DNA from: Pelagicoccus sp. SDUM812003
GTDB taxonomy: Bacteria > Verrucomicrobiota > Verrucomicrobiia > Opitutales > Opitutaceae
Assembly: GCF_031127815.1 (NCBI RefSeq)
Contig: NZ_JARXHY010000019.1
Coordinates: 26,508 to 90,507 of the forward strand
Length of the DNA stretch: 64,000 bases
Direction: 5' to 3'
The stretch's first letter is position 1; each line of letters opens with the position of its first letter. Of this stretch, positions 35,014 through 44,099 are shown piece by piece. Position numbers and translations under genes: made by a program. A model generated the notes under the pieces. It ran no database searches, was not told the origin of the DNA, and worked only from the letters and a program-made list of their open reading frames with translations.

Positions 35014-37770
35014 ATGAAGGTTGGAGGCTCACAGCGAAAAGCGGCGACTTCACTCCGGCGACGGGCGCTGCTTCCCATCTGCCTGCTTTCCGGAGCCAGT
35101 CCGGCCATTGCGATCGTCCTGTTAACCATCAGCGAGCCAGAGCGTTCCGATTCCTTCGGCATCCTGCTGCTTGCAGCGTTCCTCCTGATCGCCTTCGCAG
35201 CGCTTCTTCCCACGATCGTGGAACTGCGCATCATCCGCCCCCTCTCAAGAATCGACCGTTCGATCGACTCGAACCGCGATTCGCTAGAGCAGTTCCCCGA
35301 AACATCCTTCGCCAATGATGAGATCGGCCGGCTGGCGACCGCGTTGAAGGACAGCCGCATCGCGCTCCGAGAAAGCGTACGATCCGGACAGGCCCTTGCG
35401 GACGACCTGAATCTGCAGAAGCAAGCTCTCGACGCGCACGGCATCGTCAGCGAGACCGACTCCCAAGGACGCATCACCTACGTCAACGAGGCCTTTCTTC
35501 GGGCCAGCAAATACGCTCGAAACGAGTTGATCGGAAACACGCACCGCATGCTCAACAGCGGCATGCACTCTCACGAGTTTTGGCAGGAGATGTGTGATAC
35601 GGTAGCCGAAGCAGGCAAATGGCGCGGCGAAGTGCGAAATCAGGCCAAGGACGGGACCTACTATTGGGTCGACGCCACGGTGGTAGGCGTTCGCGACGAC
35701 CGAGGCGACATGGTGCGCTACATCGCGATCAGCACCGACATTTCCAAGCTCAAGCAGGTCGAATTCGAATTGTTGAAAGCGAATGAGGAAAGCAGATCGC
35801 GCTTGCAGGAGGCTCGAAACGCGCGCGAGCTGGCAGAGGCCGCTGCCTTAGCGAAAAGCAAGTTCCTCGCTACCATGAGCCACGAAATCCGCACGCCCAT
35901 GAATGGATTGATCGGCGTGCTCCACCTGCTGGAGGATGGCATGCCCAGAGAGAAACAAAAGCTGCTGGAAACCGCCTTGAACAGCGCTGACGACTTGCTG
36001 GTCCTGATCAACGACATACTGGACTTCTCAAAAATCGAGGCAGGCAAGATGACGCTCGAATCGGTCTCCTTCGACGCTCTGCAGGTCCTGGAGGAGGTTT
36101 GCCAGCTTCACTGCTCGAACGCTCATCAAAAGGGGCTCGAACTGGTGGCGCACTGCTCTCCGGAACTTGAGCGCCAAACGGTTGGCGACCCCGTCCGGGT
36201 TCGGCAGATCCTTTCCAACCTGATCGGAAACGCCATCAAGTTCACCCAAGCCGGCAGCGTGAGCGCTCGTGTGCGGCGGAAGGGCGATCTCATTCGGTAC
36301 GAGGTCATCGATACCGGAATCGGCATCGAGTCGAAAATCATCGATCGGCTCTTCGAATCGTTTTCCCAGGCCAACTCCAGCACAACGCGTGAATTCGGCG
36401 GCAGCGGTCTTGGACTTTCCATATGCAAGCGCTTGTCCGAGCTGATGAACGGGGAGATCGGAGTCGAAAGCGAGGTTGGCAAAGGATCGACCTTCTGGCT
36501 GGAATTTCCTGAAACCTCCGAAATGGAAAAGTCCGATGCTCCACGTTTCGACCGCGGACTGCATTCGGGAAAAAACGCTCTACTCCTTGAGCCAAAGGAT
36601 CTTACCCGATCGCACATCGCCGATTGGCTCGAAAACTGGGGCGTCACGCTGCAGATTCCAGCCTTGAACGGCCCGGATGGCTGCATCGATCTTTCGGATA
36701 CATGGAAATGCGACGCCGCTTTGGACTACGTCATCGTCGAGTATCAGACCTACCTGGAGAACGAACAGCATCTCGATCGTATCTGCAATATGGTTACAAA
36801 AACGATCGTATTGCACGAGTCCCATATCTCGCCCGGGCAGCTCGGACTCTCGGATTCTCAAACGCCTCTTGCCAAACCTGTGCGGGTGCAAAACCTGTTC
36901 GACGCCCTCTCCGCTTCGCCGACCTCAGCCCACGACTCTAGGGCCCCGGACCTCCGTCCGTCCTCCACCAGCGAAGTCGACCTTAAGATTCTCGTCGTGG
37001 ACGACAACGTTACGAATCGACTCATCGCAGTGCAACTGATCAAGCAGCGCCATGGCATCAAGGCGGACAGCGCGTCGAGCGGAAGGGAGGCGATCGAACG
37101 GCTGAGCGAGAACCAGTACGACATCGTATACATGGATTGCATGATGCCAGACATGGATGGATACGAAACGACGAAGCGCATCCGCTCCGGAGAAGCAGGC
37201 GAAGCGAGCGCCGAAGTCCCGATCGTCGCCCTCACCGCAAACGCCATGTCAGAAGACAAAGGCAAGTGCATAGAAGCAGGCATGAGCGACTACATCAGCA
37301 AGCCGATTTCTCCCATCACCCTATCCGAAACGCTTGTCAGGTGGCGCGATTCGAAGCACCAGCCATTTCTGAATACGCCATTGCACGCCCAGCGACAGGA
37401 CTCTCTTCCTGAAACCAACTCGAAAACGGATACTAACATTTTGGATACGCAGAAACTTGCCGAGATCTACGACGAGGACTGGGACATCGTATCTGAAATG
37501 CTACAGATTTTCGAGGAGGGCATGCACGAGACCCTGACATCGCTTCGAGAGGCCATCGAAAACGGTCCCGACAAGGACAAGGTTCGATTCTTCGCTCATC
37601 GCATGCGCGGCAGCTCAGCCGAATTCGGGGCGAACGAGCTCTTCGAGGTCACGAGAAAAATGGAGGAGTTCTGCGTCGATGAAAAACTCGATCAAGCGAT
37701 CGAGCTCTTTCCAGCGGCCAACGACGCAGCGAAGCGAGTCGCCGAGCAGATTCAACGATTCAACAGCTAG
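35014..37770 (+). CDS. Hybrid sensor histidine kinase (PAS-HisKA-HATPase-REC-Hpt)
   Basis: A 918-residue membrane kinase. Two membrane segments lie near the N-terminus (about 17-35 and 42-65), then a HAMP-like segment (LRIIRPLSRIDRSIDSN). A PAS domain follows (about 130-250; YVNEAFLRASKYARNELIGNTHRMLNSGMHSHEFW, ending in IAISTDIS). The H-box His290 is in ATMSHEIRTPMNG. HATPase motifs are VRQILSNLIGNAIKFT and GSGLGLSICKRL. The receiver Asp708 is in YMDCMMPDMDGYE. A C-terminal Hpt domain has His862 in FAHRMRGSSAEFGA. It is a complete phosphorelay in one chain. ATG 35014 is chosen; TTG 34918 or ATG 34954 are alternatives. The downstream target regulator is unknown. Confidence 0.93.
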   Translation: MKVGGSQRKAATSLRRRALLPICLLSGASPAIAIVLLTISEPERSDSFGILLLAAFLLIAFAALLPTIVELRIIRPLSRIDRSIDSNRDSLEQFPETSFANDEIGRLATALKDSRIALRESVRSGQALADDLNLQKQALDAHGIVSETDSQGRITYVNEAFLRASKYARNELIGNTHRMLNSGMHSHEFWQEMCDTVAEAGKWRGEVRNQAKDGTYYWVDATVVGVRDDRGDMVRYIAISTDISKLKQVEFELLKANEESRSRLQEARNARELAEAAALAKSKFLATMSHEIRTPMNGLIGVLHLLEDGMPREKQKLLETALNSADDLLVLINDILDFSKIEAGKMTLESVSFDALQVLEEVCQLHCSNAHQKGLELVAHCSPELERQTVGDPVRVRQILSNLIGNAIKFTQAGSVSARVRRKGDLIRYEVIDTGIGIESKIIDRLFESFSQANSSTTREFGGSGLGLSICKRLSELMNGEIGVESEVGKGSTFWLEFPETSEMEKSDAPRFDRGLHSGKNALLLEPKDLTRSHIADWLENWGVTLQIPALNGPDGCIDLSDTWKCDAALDYVIVEYQTYLENEQHLDRICNMVTKTIVLHESHISPGQLGLSDSQTPLAKPVRVQNLFDALSASPTSAHDSRAPDLRPSSTSEVDLKILVVDDNVTNRLIAVQLIKQRHGIKADSASSGREAIERLSENQYDIVYMDCMMPDMDGYETTKRIRSGEAGEASAEVPIVALTANAMSEDKGKCIEAGMSDYISKPISPITLSETLVRWRDSKHQPFLNTPLHAQRQDSLPETNSKTDTNILDTQKLAEIYDEDWDIVSEMLQIFEEGMHETLTSLREAIENGPDKDKVRFFAHRMRGSSAEFGANELFEVTRKMEEFCVDEKLDQAIELFPAANDAAKRVAEQIQRFNS

Positions 37771-37806
37771 TATCCCTGTCTCGAATACATTTTTCGAAAG
37801 TCGGTT

Positions 37807-38793
37807 CTAGCCTTTTATGATCGCATCGATGCGAGCGAGCTCCTCGTCGCTGAATCGAGTATTCGCAACACCCTTGACGTTTTCGGCGATTTGCTGGGTG
37901 GAGCTTGCTCCCACCAAAGCGGAGACCACCGTCGAGCGCTTGAGCACCCAAGCGATCGCCATCTGAGCGAGCGTTTGGCCTCGTTCGCTTGCGATTTCAT
38001 TGAGCGCCCGAGCAAGCGTCTGGCGTTCGCGAACCGTTTCCTCGCTAAGAAAGTGGTTACGCGTGGCCCGCGACTGAGCGGGTATGCCCTCGAGGTATCG
38101 ATCGCTTAGGATTCCCTGTTCCAATGGACTGAATACGATCGCTCCCATGCCAAGCTCATCGAGCGTATCCAACAATCCACTCTCTGGGCGACGATCGATC
38201 ATGTTGTAGCGTGGCTGGTGGATCAAACAGCGAATGCCCCTGCTCTTCAATTCAGCGTAAGCCGCCGCGGTCTGTTCGGCGCCGTAGTTCGAGATTCCGA
38301 CGTACAGAGCTTTCCCCGAACGCACCGCGTACTCCAGAGCGTCCACCGTCTCCTCGATCGGCGTCTCCGGATCCGGACGATGCGAATAGAAGATATCCAC
38401 ATAGTCCAGCCCTAGACGATGCAGGCTCTGATTCAGGCTAGCTACCAAATACTTCTTTGATCCACGATCGCCGTAGGGGCCAGGCCACATGTCGTACCCC
38501 GCTTTGGTAGAAACGATCAACTCGTCACGATATGACTCGAAGTCCTTTTTGAGGATGCGGCCGAAATTCGTTTCCGCTGAACCGGGAACCGGACCGTAGT
38601 TATTCGCAAGATCGAAGTGAGTAATTCCCTCGTCGAATGAGAACCGCACCAGCTCGCGAGCGTTGTCAAAATCGTCTACGCTGCCGAAATTGTGCCAGAG
38701 GCCTAAGGATATTGGCGGTAGCTTAAGACCGCTGCGCCCGCAGCGCTTGTATTCAACTTTTTGATATCTGTCTTCAGCTGGCGAGTAGCTCAT
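37807..38793 (-). CDS. Aldo/keto reductase (YghZ/L-glyceraldehyde-3-phosphate reductase type)
   Basis: A 328-residue NADPH-dependent aldo/keto reductase. The Tyr catalytic block is THFDLANNYGPVPGSAETNFG, and LRLG-like DYVDIFYSHRPDPETPIEETVDAL plus SALVGASSTQQIAEN give the barrel and the NADP-binding C-terminal loop. Similarity is closest to YghZ/GPR, which reduces L-glyceraldehyde 3-phosphate and methylglyoxal, including the YGPVPGSAE opening. Detoxification of reactive aldehydes is the likely role. It is monocistronic between the kinase and a response regulator, and it converges with the kinase gene. Confidence 0.88.
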   Translation of the reverse strand: MSYSPAEDRYQKVEYKRCGRSGLKLPPISLGLWHNFGSVDDFDNARELVRFSFDEGITHFDLANNYGPVPGSAETNFGRILKKDFESYRDELIVSTKAGYDMWPGPYGDRGSKKYLVASLNQSLHRLGLDYVDIFYSHRPDPETPIEETVDALEYAVRSGKALYVGISNYGAEQTAAAYAELKSRGIRCLIHQPRYNMIDRRPESGLLDTLDELGMGAIVFSPLEQGILSDRYLEGIPAQSRATRNHFLSEETVRERQTLARALNEIASERGQTLAQMAIAWVLKRSTVVSALVGASSTQQIAENVKGVANTRFSDEELARIDAIIKG

Positions 38794-38934
38794 AGAGGGG
38801 GGGGCAGAGGGTTCGCGATACGAAATTCAGCCCGATAGTGCTAGCCGCCAAACCAAAGGATGCAAATCATTCAGACGTTCCAACTATAGAAAGACGCGAT
38901 CAAGCGACCGTTGGCGGAGAACGGACCGCCGTTC

Positions 38935-39378
38935 CTAGTCTCCCGGGATCTCACCAGTCAGCCTGAGCCAGAGCTCTTCGATCACGTCGAAAATCTTGAG
39001 GTATTCCCTCAACCCGCTCGGCTTAGTCATGTAGCAATTGGCGCACAGCTCGTAGCTGGCGATCATGTCCTCCTGATCCTTCGACGTCGTGAACACGATG
39101 ACTGGAATGTCAGCTAGATCGCTGTCGGCGCGGATTTCGCGCAGTACCTCCACCCCGTTCACGAGGGGAAGGTTCCAATCGAGCACGATGATGTCGGGGA
39201 TGACGGCCCGAAACGCCGCTCCTTCGCGCCTGAGGTAGCGCAGGGCCTCGCCTCCATCCTTGACGACATTGAGGTTGGCAGGAAACCGCGCCTTCCCCAT
39301 GGCCATCTCAAAGAGACGCACGTCTGTGTCGCTGTCTTCGATGAGAAGAATCTCTAAGCGTGACCCGGATCCTGGCAT
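38935..39378 (-). CDS. Single-domain response regulator (Rcp1-like)
   Basis: A 147-residue stand-alone receiver. The acidic pair is in EILLIEDSDTDVRLFEMA, the phosphoryl Asp is Asp67 in PDIIVLDWNLPLVNG, Thr/Ser in IPVIVFTTSKDQED and Lys in CYMTKPSGLREYL. The D-S-D-T-D-V opening and the D-W-N-L-P motif are typical of Rcp1-type regulators, which pair with bacteriophytochromes or hybrid kinases and lack an output domain. The nearby hybrid kinase or CheX could be partners, but no direct evidence exists. It is probably its own transcription unit. Confidence 0.85.
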   Translation of the reverse strand: MPGSGSRLEILLIEDSDTDVRLFEMAMGKARFPANLNVVKDGGEALRYLRREGAAFRAVIPDIIVLDWNLPLVNGVEVLREIRADSDLADIPVIVFTTSKDQEDMIASYELCANCYMTKPSGLREYLKIFDVIEELWLRLTGEIPGD

Positions 39379-39501
39379 TAGAGGTATTACAGATGCGCTT
39401 ACGTAACAAGGTCAAGCACCGCTCGTCTGCCAAAAAAAAGACCCTCAGGATGAATAAACGCAGCTAATACTCGCCCTACACGCCGCTACTGATCCGCATG
39501 A

Positions 39502-39532
39502 AGCGACAGCTATCGGGTGGTGAACTGTCGCT
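39502..39532 (-). terminator. Hairpin at the 3' end of the pectin/uronate operon
   Basis: A perfect 8-bp stem (AGCGACAG / CTGTCGCT) with a 15-base loop lies just beyond the uxaC stop. GATCC (39491) and GGATC (39543) extend it outward. A run of T on the minus strand (complement of 39433-39440) comes about 60 bases later, so this is a probable but not classic terminator. Confidence 0.45.
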
Positions 39533-39545
39533 CCGTGGCGAAGGA

Positions 39546-40955
39546 TCAGGACTGATCGAAGCCGAAATACTCCATGGCGTTTCCGAAGCAGATGGCTTTC
39601 ACCATTCCTCCAACCAGAGCCAAATCGCGTGGGATTTCCCCTTTCACGATGTCGTTGCCCAACAAATTGCAAAGGATGCGACGGAAGTACTCGTGCCGCG
39701 GGTAGGAGAGAAAGGAGCGGGAATCGGTCAGCATGCCTACGAAGCGGGAAAGCAAGCCGAGCTGAGAGAGCGCGTTCATCTGGGCCTCCATGCCTTCCTT
39801 TTGGTCAAGGAACCACCAGCCGCTGCCCATCTGCAGCTTGCCCGGCACCGTCCCGTCCTGGAAGTTGCCCAACATGGTCGCCATGGCGTAGTTGTCGGCG
39901 ATGTTGAGGTTGTAGAGAATCGTCTTGGGCAGCTCCCCGGTCTCGTCGAGACTGTCGAGAAAGCGGCTCATGCGCTGCACTTGCGGGAAGTCGCCAATGG
40001 AGTCGAACCCGGTGTCGGGTCCGAGGGTACGCATCATGCGACTGTTGTTGTTGCGGATGGCCCCCACGTGCAGCTGCATGGTCCAGTTCTTCTTCGCATT
40101 GAGGCGACCGACCTCCCGCATCACGAAAAACGCGAACGCCTCCTTTTCTTCCGCCGTGGCGGCTTCGCCTGAACGGGCCTTGGAGAAGATCCTCGCCACG
40201 TCCGCTTCGCTGGTTTCCGCGAAGAAGCAGCGCTCGAGTCCATGATCGGACAAGCGAGCTCCGCTGTCGTGAAAAAACTGGTGGCGATCCGCCAACCCTG
40301 CGAGCAAGTCCTGCAAGCTATCGACGTCCGATCCGGTCGCGGCGGAAAGGGCATCCACCCAGGCGTTGAAGGCCACGGGCCGGTCCACGTTCAGCGCCTT
40401 GTCAGGCCGAAACGTCGGCACGACCTTGGTATCGATGCCCAGCTCGCGGATCGTGGCATGGTTTTCCAACGAATCCACCGGGTCGTCGGTGGTGCCCACG
40501 ACCTTGACCTTGAACTTCTCGAGGATGCCGTGAGCGCTGAGCTCGTCGGTCTTCAGTTTCTGGTTGGCCGCCTCCCAGATCTCCTTGGCTGTGTCCTCGT
40601 TGATAAGAACATCGTCGATGCCGAAATAGCGTTTCAGCTCGAGATGGCTCCAGTGGTAGAGCGGATTGCGCAGGGTGTAGGGAACGGTGCGACACCATGC
40701 GAGGTGCTTTTCGTAGGGATCCGCGTCGCCCGAGCAATAGACTTCCGGCACGCCGTTGCTGCGCATGGCCCGCCACTTGTAGTGATCCCCGCCCAACCAG
40801 ATTTCGGCGAGGTTTTCGAAGCGGCGGTTGTTCGCCACGTCCTCGGGAGGCAGGTGGCAATGGTAGTCGCAAATCGGCTCGTCCTTCGCGTACTCGTGGT
40901 AGAGCTCGCGAGCGACATCCGTCTGCAGGAGGAAATCGTCGTGAATAAATGACAT
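39546..40955 (-). CDS. uxaC: Uronate isomerase (glucuronate/galacturonate isomerase)
   Basis: A 469-residue enzyme that converts D-galacturonate to D-tagaturonate, or D-glucuronate to D-fructuronate. It is an amidohydrolase-fold protein; the metal site opening is PICDYHCHLPPEDVANN (His-x-His). Further family blocks are AMRSNGVPEVYCSG, PLYHWSHLELKRYFGI, KVKVVGTTDDPVDSLENH and WTMQLHVGAIRNNNSRM, ending in DSRSFLSYPRHEYFRRILCNLLG. Length is normal. It is the last gene of the minus-strand pectin operon, 57 bases after the SDR gene. Its product is the substrate for UxaE upstream in the same operon. Confidence 0.96.
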   Translation of the reverse strand: MSFIHDDFLLQTDVARELYHEYAKDEPICDYHCHLPPEDVANNRRFENLAEIWLGGDHYKWRAMRSNGVPEVYCSGDADPYEKHLAWCRTVPYTLRNPLYHWSHLELKRYFGIDDVLINEDTAKEIWEAANQKLKTDELSAHGILEKFKVKVVGTTDDPVDSLENHATIRELGIDTKVVPTFRPDKALNVDRPVAFNAWVDALSAATGSDVDSLQDLLAGLADRHQFFHDSGARLSDHGLERCFFAETSEADVARIFSKARSGEAATAEEKEAFAFFVMREVGRLNAKKNWTMQLHVGAIRNNNSRMMRTLGPDTGFDSIGDFPQVQRMSRFLDSLDETGELPKTILYNLNIADNYAMATMLGNFQDGTVPGKLQMGSGWWFLDQKEGMEAQMNALSQLGLLSRFVGMLTDSRSFLSYPRHEYFRRILCNLLGNDIVKGEIPRDLALVGGMVKAICFGNAMEYFGFDQS

Positions 40956-41011
40956 GCTAACAGGGGTTGGAAGTGACTGAAATCCTGCCAGAGTTCAAGC
41001 GAGCAACGGAC

Positions 41012-41794
41012 TCAGATGGTCATTGCGGCATACCCGCCATCGACGAGGATCTCGGCGCCGGTGATGAAAGAGCCCGCAGAGTCGGATGCGAGCAGCAAGG
41101 TCGCCCCGATCAGTTCCTTCGCTTCGCCGAAGCGCTTCATCGGGGTATGGCCCATGATCTGGCCTACGCGTTCCTCGGTGAGGACCTTGCGATTCTGCTC
41201 GGCCGGGAAGAAGCCGGGCACGATGGTGTTGACGCGGATCTTCTGCGGAGCCCACTCGCGGGCGAGGTTCTTGGAGAGATTGTGCACCGCGGCCTTGGTG
41301 GCGGAATAGGTGAACACGCGAGAGAGCGGCGTCACACCGGACATGGAGCCCACGTTGATGATCGAACCGCCCTGCCCTTTCTCCAGAAAGTACTTGCCGA
41401 AAACCTGGCAGCTGAGGAAGACCGCCTTGGTGTTGATGTCGAAGAGTCGATCGTATTCGTCCTCGGGAATGTCCAGAAATGGCGTCGGCGAGTTGGCGCC
41501 GGCCCCATTGATCAGAATATCCACGCCTCCATGGGCTTCGCAGACTCGCGCCAGCAAATCCCGGATGGACTGCTTGTCGGCGAGGTTGGCTGTCTCGAAG
41601 GTAGCCTTGCCTCCCGCTTGCTCGATCTTGGCGATGCGAGCTTGAGCCTTTTCCTGGCTTCGACCCACGAGCACCGTCGTCACGCCAGCGCCGGCCAAGC
41701 CTTCCGCCATCGCTCCGCAGAGTTCTCCGGTGCCGCCCACTACGACCGCCACCTTGCCATCCAAATTGAAGAGTTCGTTTAGATAATCGCTCAT
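41012..41794 (-). CDS. uxuB: D-mannonate oxidoreductase (fructuronate reductase), SDR family
   Basis: A 260-residue short-chain dehydrogenase. NAD-binding Gly motif is [17 protein letters not shown], with the catalytic Ser (INVGSMSGV), Tyr and Lys ([11 protein letters not shown]). The C-terminal half has the specific D-mannonate oxidoreductase pattern: [34 protein letters not shown] and [16 protein letters not shown]. This matches the Bacillus UxuB/YjmF type rather than KduD. It would reduce fructuronate from UxaE to mannonate. Frames before ATG 41794 are not family-like. It lies between uxaC and kdgK. Confidence 0.85.
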   Translation of the reverse strand: MSDYLNELFNLDGKVAVVVGGTGELCGAMAEGLAGAGVTTVLVGRSQEKAQARIAKIEQAGGKATFETANLADKQSIRDLLARVCEAHGGVDILINGAGANSPTPFLDIPEDEYDRLFDINTKAVFLSCQVFGKYFLEKGQGGSIINVGSMSGVTPLSRVFTYSATKAAVHNLSKNLAREWAPQKIRVNTIVPGFFPAEQNRKVLTEERVGQIMGHTPMKRFGEAKELIGATLLLASDSAGSFITGAEILVDGGYAAMTI

Positions 41795-41846
41795 AATAGC
41801 TTGGGCCGGCCCGAAGGCCGGCCTCCTGTTTTTGAAATGCAAACGC

Positions 41847-42944
41847 CTAGCGTACGACGCGAGCGCCGCCGCCGCCCATGATCTTTTCCACTTCCTTCAC
41901 CGTGGCCATGGACGTGTCCCCCGGCGTGGTCATGGCGAGCGCTCCGTGAGCCGCTCCGTAATCGACCGCCTTGGCAGGATCGCCGGTGGTGAGGAATCCA
42001 TAAATCAGGCCGGAGGCGAAACTGTCGCCACCGCCTACGCGGTCCATGATCTCCAGGTCCGGATAGGCGCGAGACTCGAAAAATTCGCCCCCGTGCCAGC
42101 AGATCGCTCCCCAGTCGTTGACGGTAGCGGTCTTGACCGCTCGCAGCGTGGTGGCGGTCGCCTGGAAATTCGGGAAGGTCGCCACCGCTTGCTCGATCAT
42201 CTTCTTGAAGGCGCCGATATCGATCTTGGAAATGTTCTCGTCCACGCCCTCGACCTCGAAGCCGAGACAGGCGGTGAAATCCTCTTCGTTGCCGATCATC
42301 ACATCGACGTACTTGGCGATTTCTCGATTCACTTCCTGAGCCTTGGCGTGGCCGCCGATGCTCTTCCAGAGGGACGGACGGTAGTTGAGATCGTAGGACA
42401 CGACCGTGCCGTGCTTCTTCGCCGCCTTGACCGCTTCGATCACCACGTCCGGCGTGGTTTCCGACAGGGCCGCGTAGATACCACCGGTATGGAACCAGCG
42501 AACGCCCTGCTCGCCAAAGAGCTTCTCCCAATCGATATCGCCCGCCTTCAGCTGGCTCGCCGCGGTGAGGCCGCGGTCTGGCACGCCGACCGCGCCGCGA
42601 ATGCCGAACCCGCGCTCGGTGAAGTTCAAGCCGTTTCTCACTTCGCGACCCAAGCCATCGTACGGCTTCCATTGTATCCAAGAAGTGTCGACGCCTCCTT
42701 GCATGATGAAGTCTTCGACCAAGCGTCCAACGTCGTTGTCGGCGAACGCCGTCACCACGCCAGCCCGCAGGCCGAAGCACTTGCGCATGCCGCGAGCCAC
42801 GTTGTACTCGCCGCCGCCTTCCCAAGCCCTGAAGCTTCGAGCGGTGCGGACCCGCCCTTCACCCGGGTCAAGGCGCAACATGACTTCGCCCAGAGAGACG
42901 ATGTCGTACTTACAAGAATCAGCAGGTTTGATTTCAATACTCAT
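41847..42944 (-). CDS. kdgK: 2-Keto-3-deoxygluconate kinase (PfkB family)
   Basis: A 365-residue PfkB carbohydrate kinase. The anion-hole/catalytic motif is [17 protein letters not shown] (catalytic Asp in G-G-G-D-S, about residue 304), the KDG-kinase variant of the usual G-A-G-D. The start [18 protein letters not shown] and [15 protein letters not shown] form the sugar pocket. In this context it phosphorylates KDG, made from mannonate, to KDPG for aldolase cleavage. The gene is 52 bases upstream of the SDR gene in reading order. It is somewhat longer than E. coli KdgK. Confidence 0.9.
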   Translation of the reverse strand: MSIEIKPADSCKYDIVSLGEVMLRLDPGEGRVRTARSFRAWEGGGEYNVARGMRKCFGLRAGVVTAFADNDVGRLVEDFIMQGGVDTSWIQWKPYDGLGREVRNGLNFTERGFGIRGAVGVPDRGLTAASQLKAGDIDWEKLFGEQGVRWFHTGGIYAALSETTPDVVIEAVKAAKKHGTVVSYDLNYRPSLWKSIGGHAKAQEVNREIAKYVDVMIGNEEDFTACLGFEVEGVDENISKIDIGAFKKMIEQAVATFPNFQATATTLRAVKTATVNDWGAICWHGGEFFESRAYPDLEIMDRVGGGDSFASGLIYGFLTTGDPAKAVDYGAAHGALAMTTPGDTSMATVKEVEKIMGGGGARVVR

Positions 42945-42977
42945 GGTAGTTCCTAAATCTGTTTTCGAGTCTATGGA

Positions 42978-44075
42978 TTAGTCCTTGGCGACCGGAAGGC
43001 CCGCGACATCCCAAGCTGGCATTGCGCACTCTTCGGCCAGTTCGTTGAAAGCGGCGATTTCCGCTTCGCTGAACAGCAGGCCGCCGTTCCTTTCGCTGCG
43101 AGCAGCGGAGCCCGCTTCGATCTGTCCCGGCAGCAAGCAGTTTTCGTTGCCGTGCCCGAGAATGTCGTCGAGCACCGCTTTTATATTCTCCTTTTGGCTG
43201 CGTCCCTTGGCGAACGCCCCGGCGCTCATGGCGTCCGGGTGGATGACCTGGAAGTAGAAGCAGGCGGTGTGCTTTTCCTCCTTCAACTCCCAGCTACGGT
43301 TGCGAACCGTCGGCAGCGAACCGCCGATGAAACCGCCCACGATCTCGTTGATCAGGCTAAGGCCGTAGCCCTTGTGAGCGCCAAAGGGAATCAACGCGGC
43401 GGCAGCCTTGGGATCGGTGGTGATGTTGCCATCCTTGTCCACCGCAGCATTGGGAGGCAAGCTAGCCCCCTCGCGAGCTAGCTGCTGCACGCGGCCCATG
43501 GCGATAACGGAGGTCGCCCAATCGATCACGATAGGAAAGCCAACCGCGTCCGCCGTCGGAAAGCCCCAGCTGTGCGGATTGGTGCCGAGCGTGGGATACT
43601 TGCCACCGAAGGGGACCACCTCCGCGAGAGCCGCAGTGCAATTGGTGTAGGCGATGTAGCCGCGCTTGGCCGCTTCCATCACATAGCCTCCGCCCCAAAG
43701 GTAGTGGAAGGCGTTGTCGACCGAAACCTGCCCCACGCCGTACTTGTCCGCGAGTTCGATGCAGGTTTCGAGCGCTTCGTACGCGGTGGCCTGTCCAAGC
43801 TTGCGGTTCGCGTTCCAAACCTGGCTCGCTTCGAATCGAGTATCCAATTTCTCGATGCTAGCCCCAGGGACGCATCCTTCGGAGCCGGATCCGAAGAGAT
43901 GATCCAAGTGCAGCGCCTTCAGGGCGTTGTGCGTGCGAATGCCGTGCCACGAAGCGTAGGTGGCGAATTTCGCCGCATAGGCGGCTTCCTCTTCCGTGTA
44001 CCCACGATGCTTATACGCCGCGGCGACAAGTTCGTTGTGGGATTCCTCGGATACGATGCGAAAAGTCTCTTTCAT
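42978..44075 (-). CDS. Ldh_2 family oxidoreductase (malate/lactate/ureidoglycolate dehydrogenase type)
   Basis: A 365-residue NAD(P)-dependent dehydrogenase of the second malate/lactate dehydrogenase family, which also contains YiaK (2,3-diketogulonate reductase) and ureidoglycolate dehydrogenase. The family's His-Gly block appears as YASWHGIRTHN, then VDNAFHYLWGGGYVMEAA, PFGGKYPTLGTNPHSWGFPT (NAD-binding) and GAHKGYGLSLINEIVGGFIGGS. It is in the middle of the uronate operon. Which 2-hydroxy or 2-oxo acid it handles is not deducible: a 2-keto uronate derivative would fit the context. Confidence 0.88.
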   Translation of the reverse strand: MKETFRIVSEESHNELVAAAYKHRGYTEEEAAYAAKFATYASWHGIRTHNALKALHLDHLFGSGSEGCVPGASIEKLDTRFEASQVWNANRKLGQATAYEALETCIELADKYGVGQVSVDNAFHYLWGGGYVMEAAKRGYIAYTNCTAALAEVVPFGGKYPTLGTNPHSWGFPTADAVGFPIVIDWATSVIAMGRVQQLAREGASLPPNAAVDKDGNITTDPKAAAALIPFGAHKGYGLSLINEIVGGFIGGSLPTVRNRSWELKEEKHTACFYFQVIHPDAMSAGAFAKGRSQKENIKAVLDDILGHGNENCLLPGQIEAGSAARSERNGGLLFSEAEIAAFNELAEECAMPAWDVAGLPVAKD

Positions 44076-44099
44076 GTCGTTTTTCGTCGTCAGGTTCGC

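Noticed and set aside
41012..41794. SDR gene as kduD (2-deoxy-D-gluconate/KDG dehydrogenase)
   Set aside because: The C-terminal PGFF-x4-NR and HTPM-x-RFGE patterns and the location with uxaC and uxaE fit D-mannonate oxidoreductase better; KduD has a different C-terminus.
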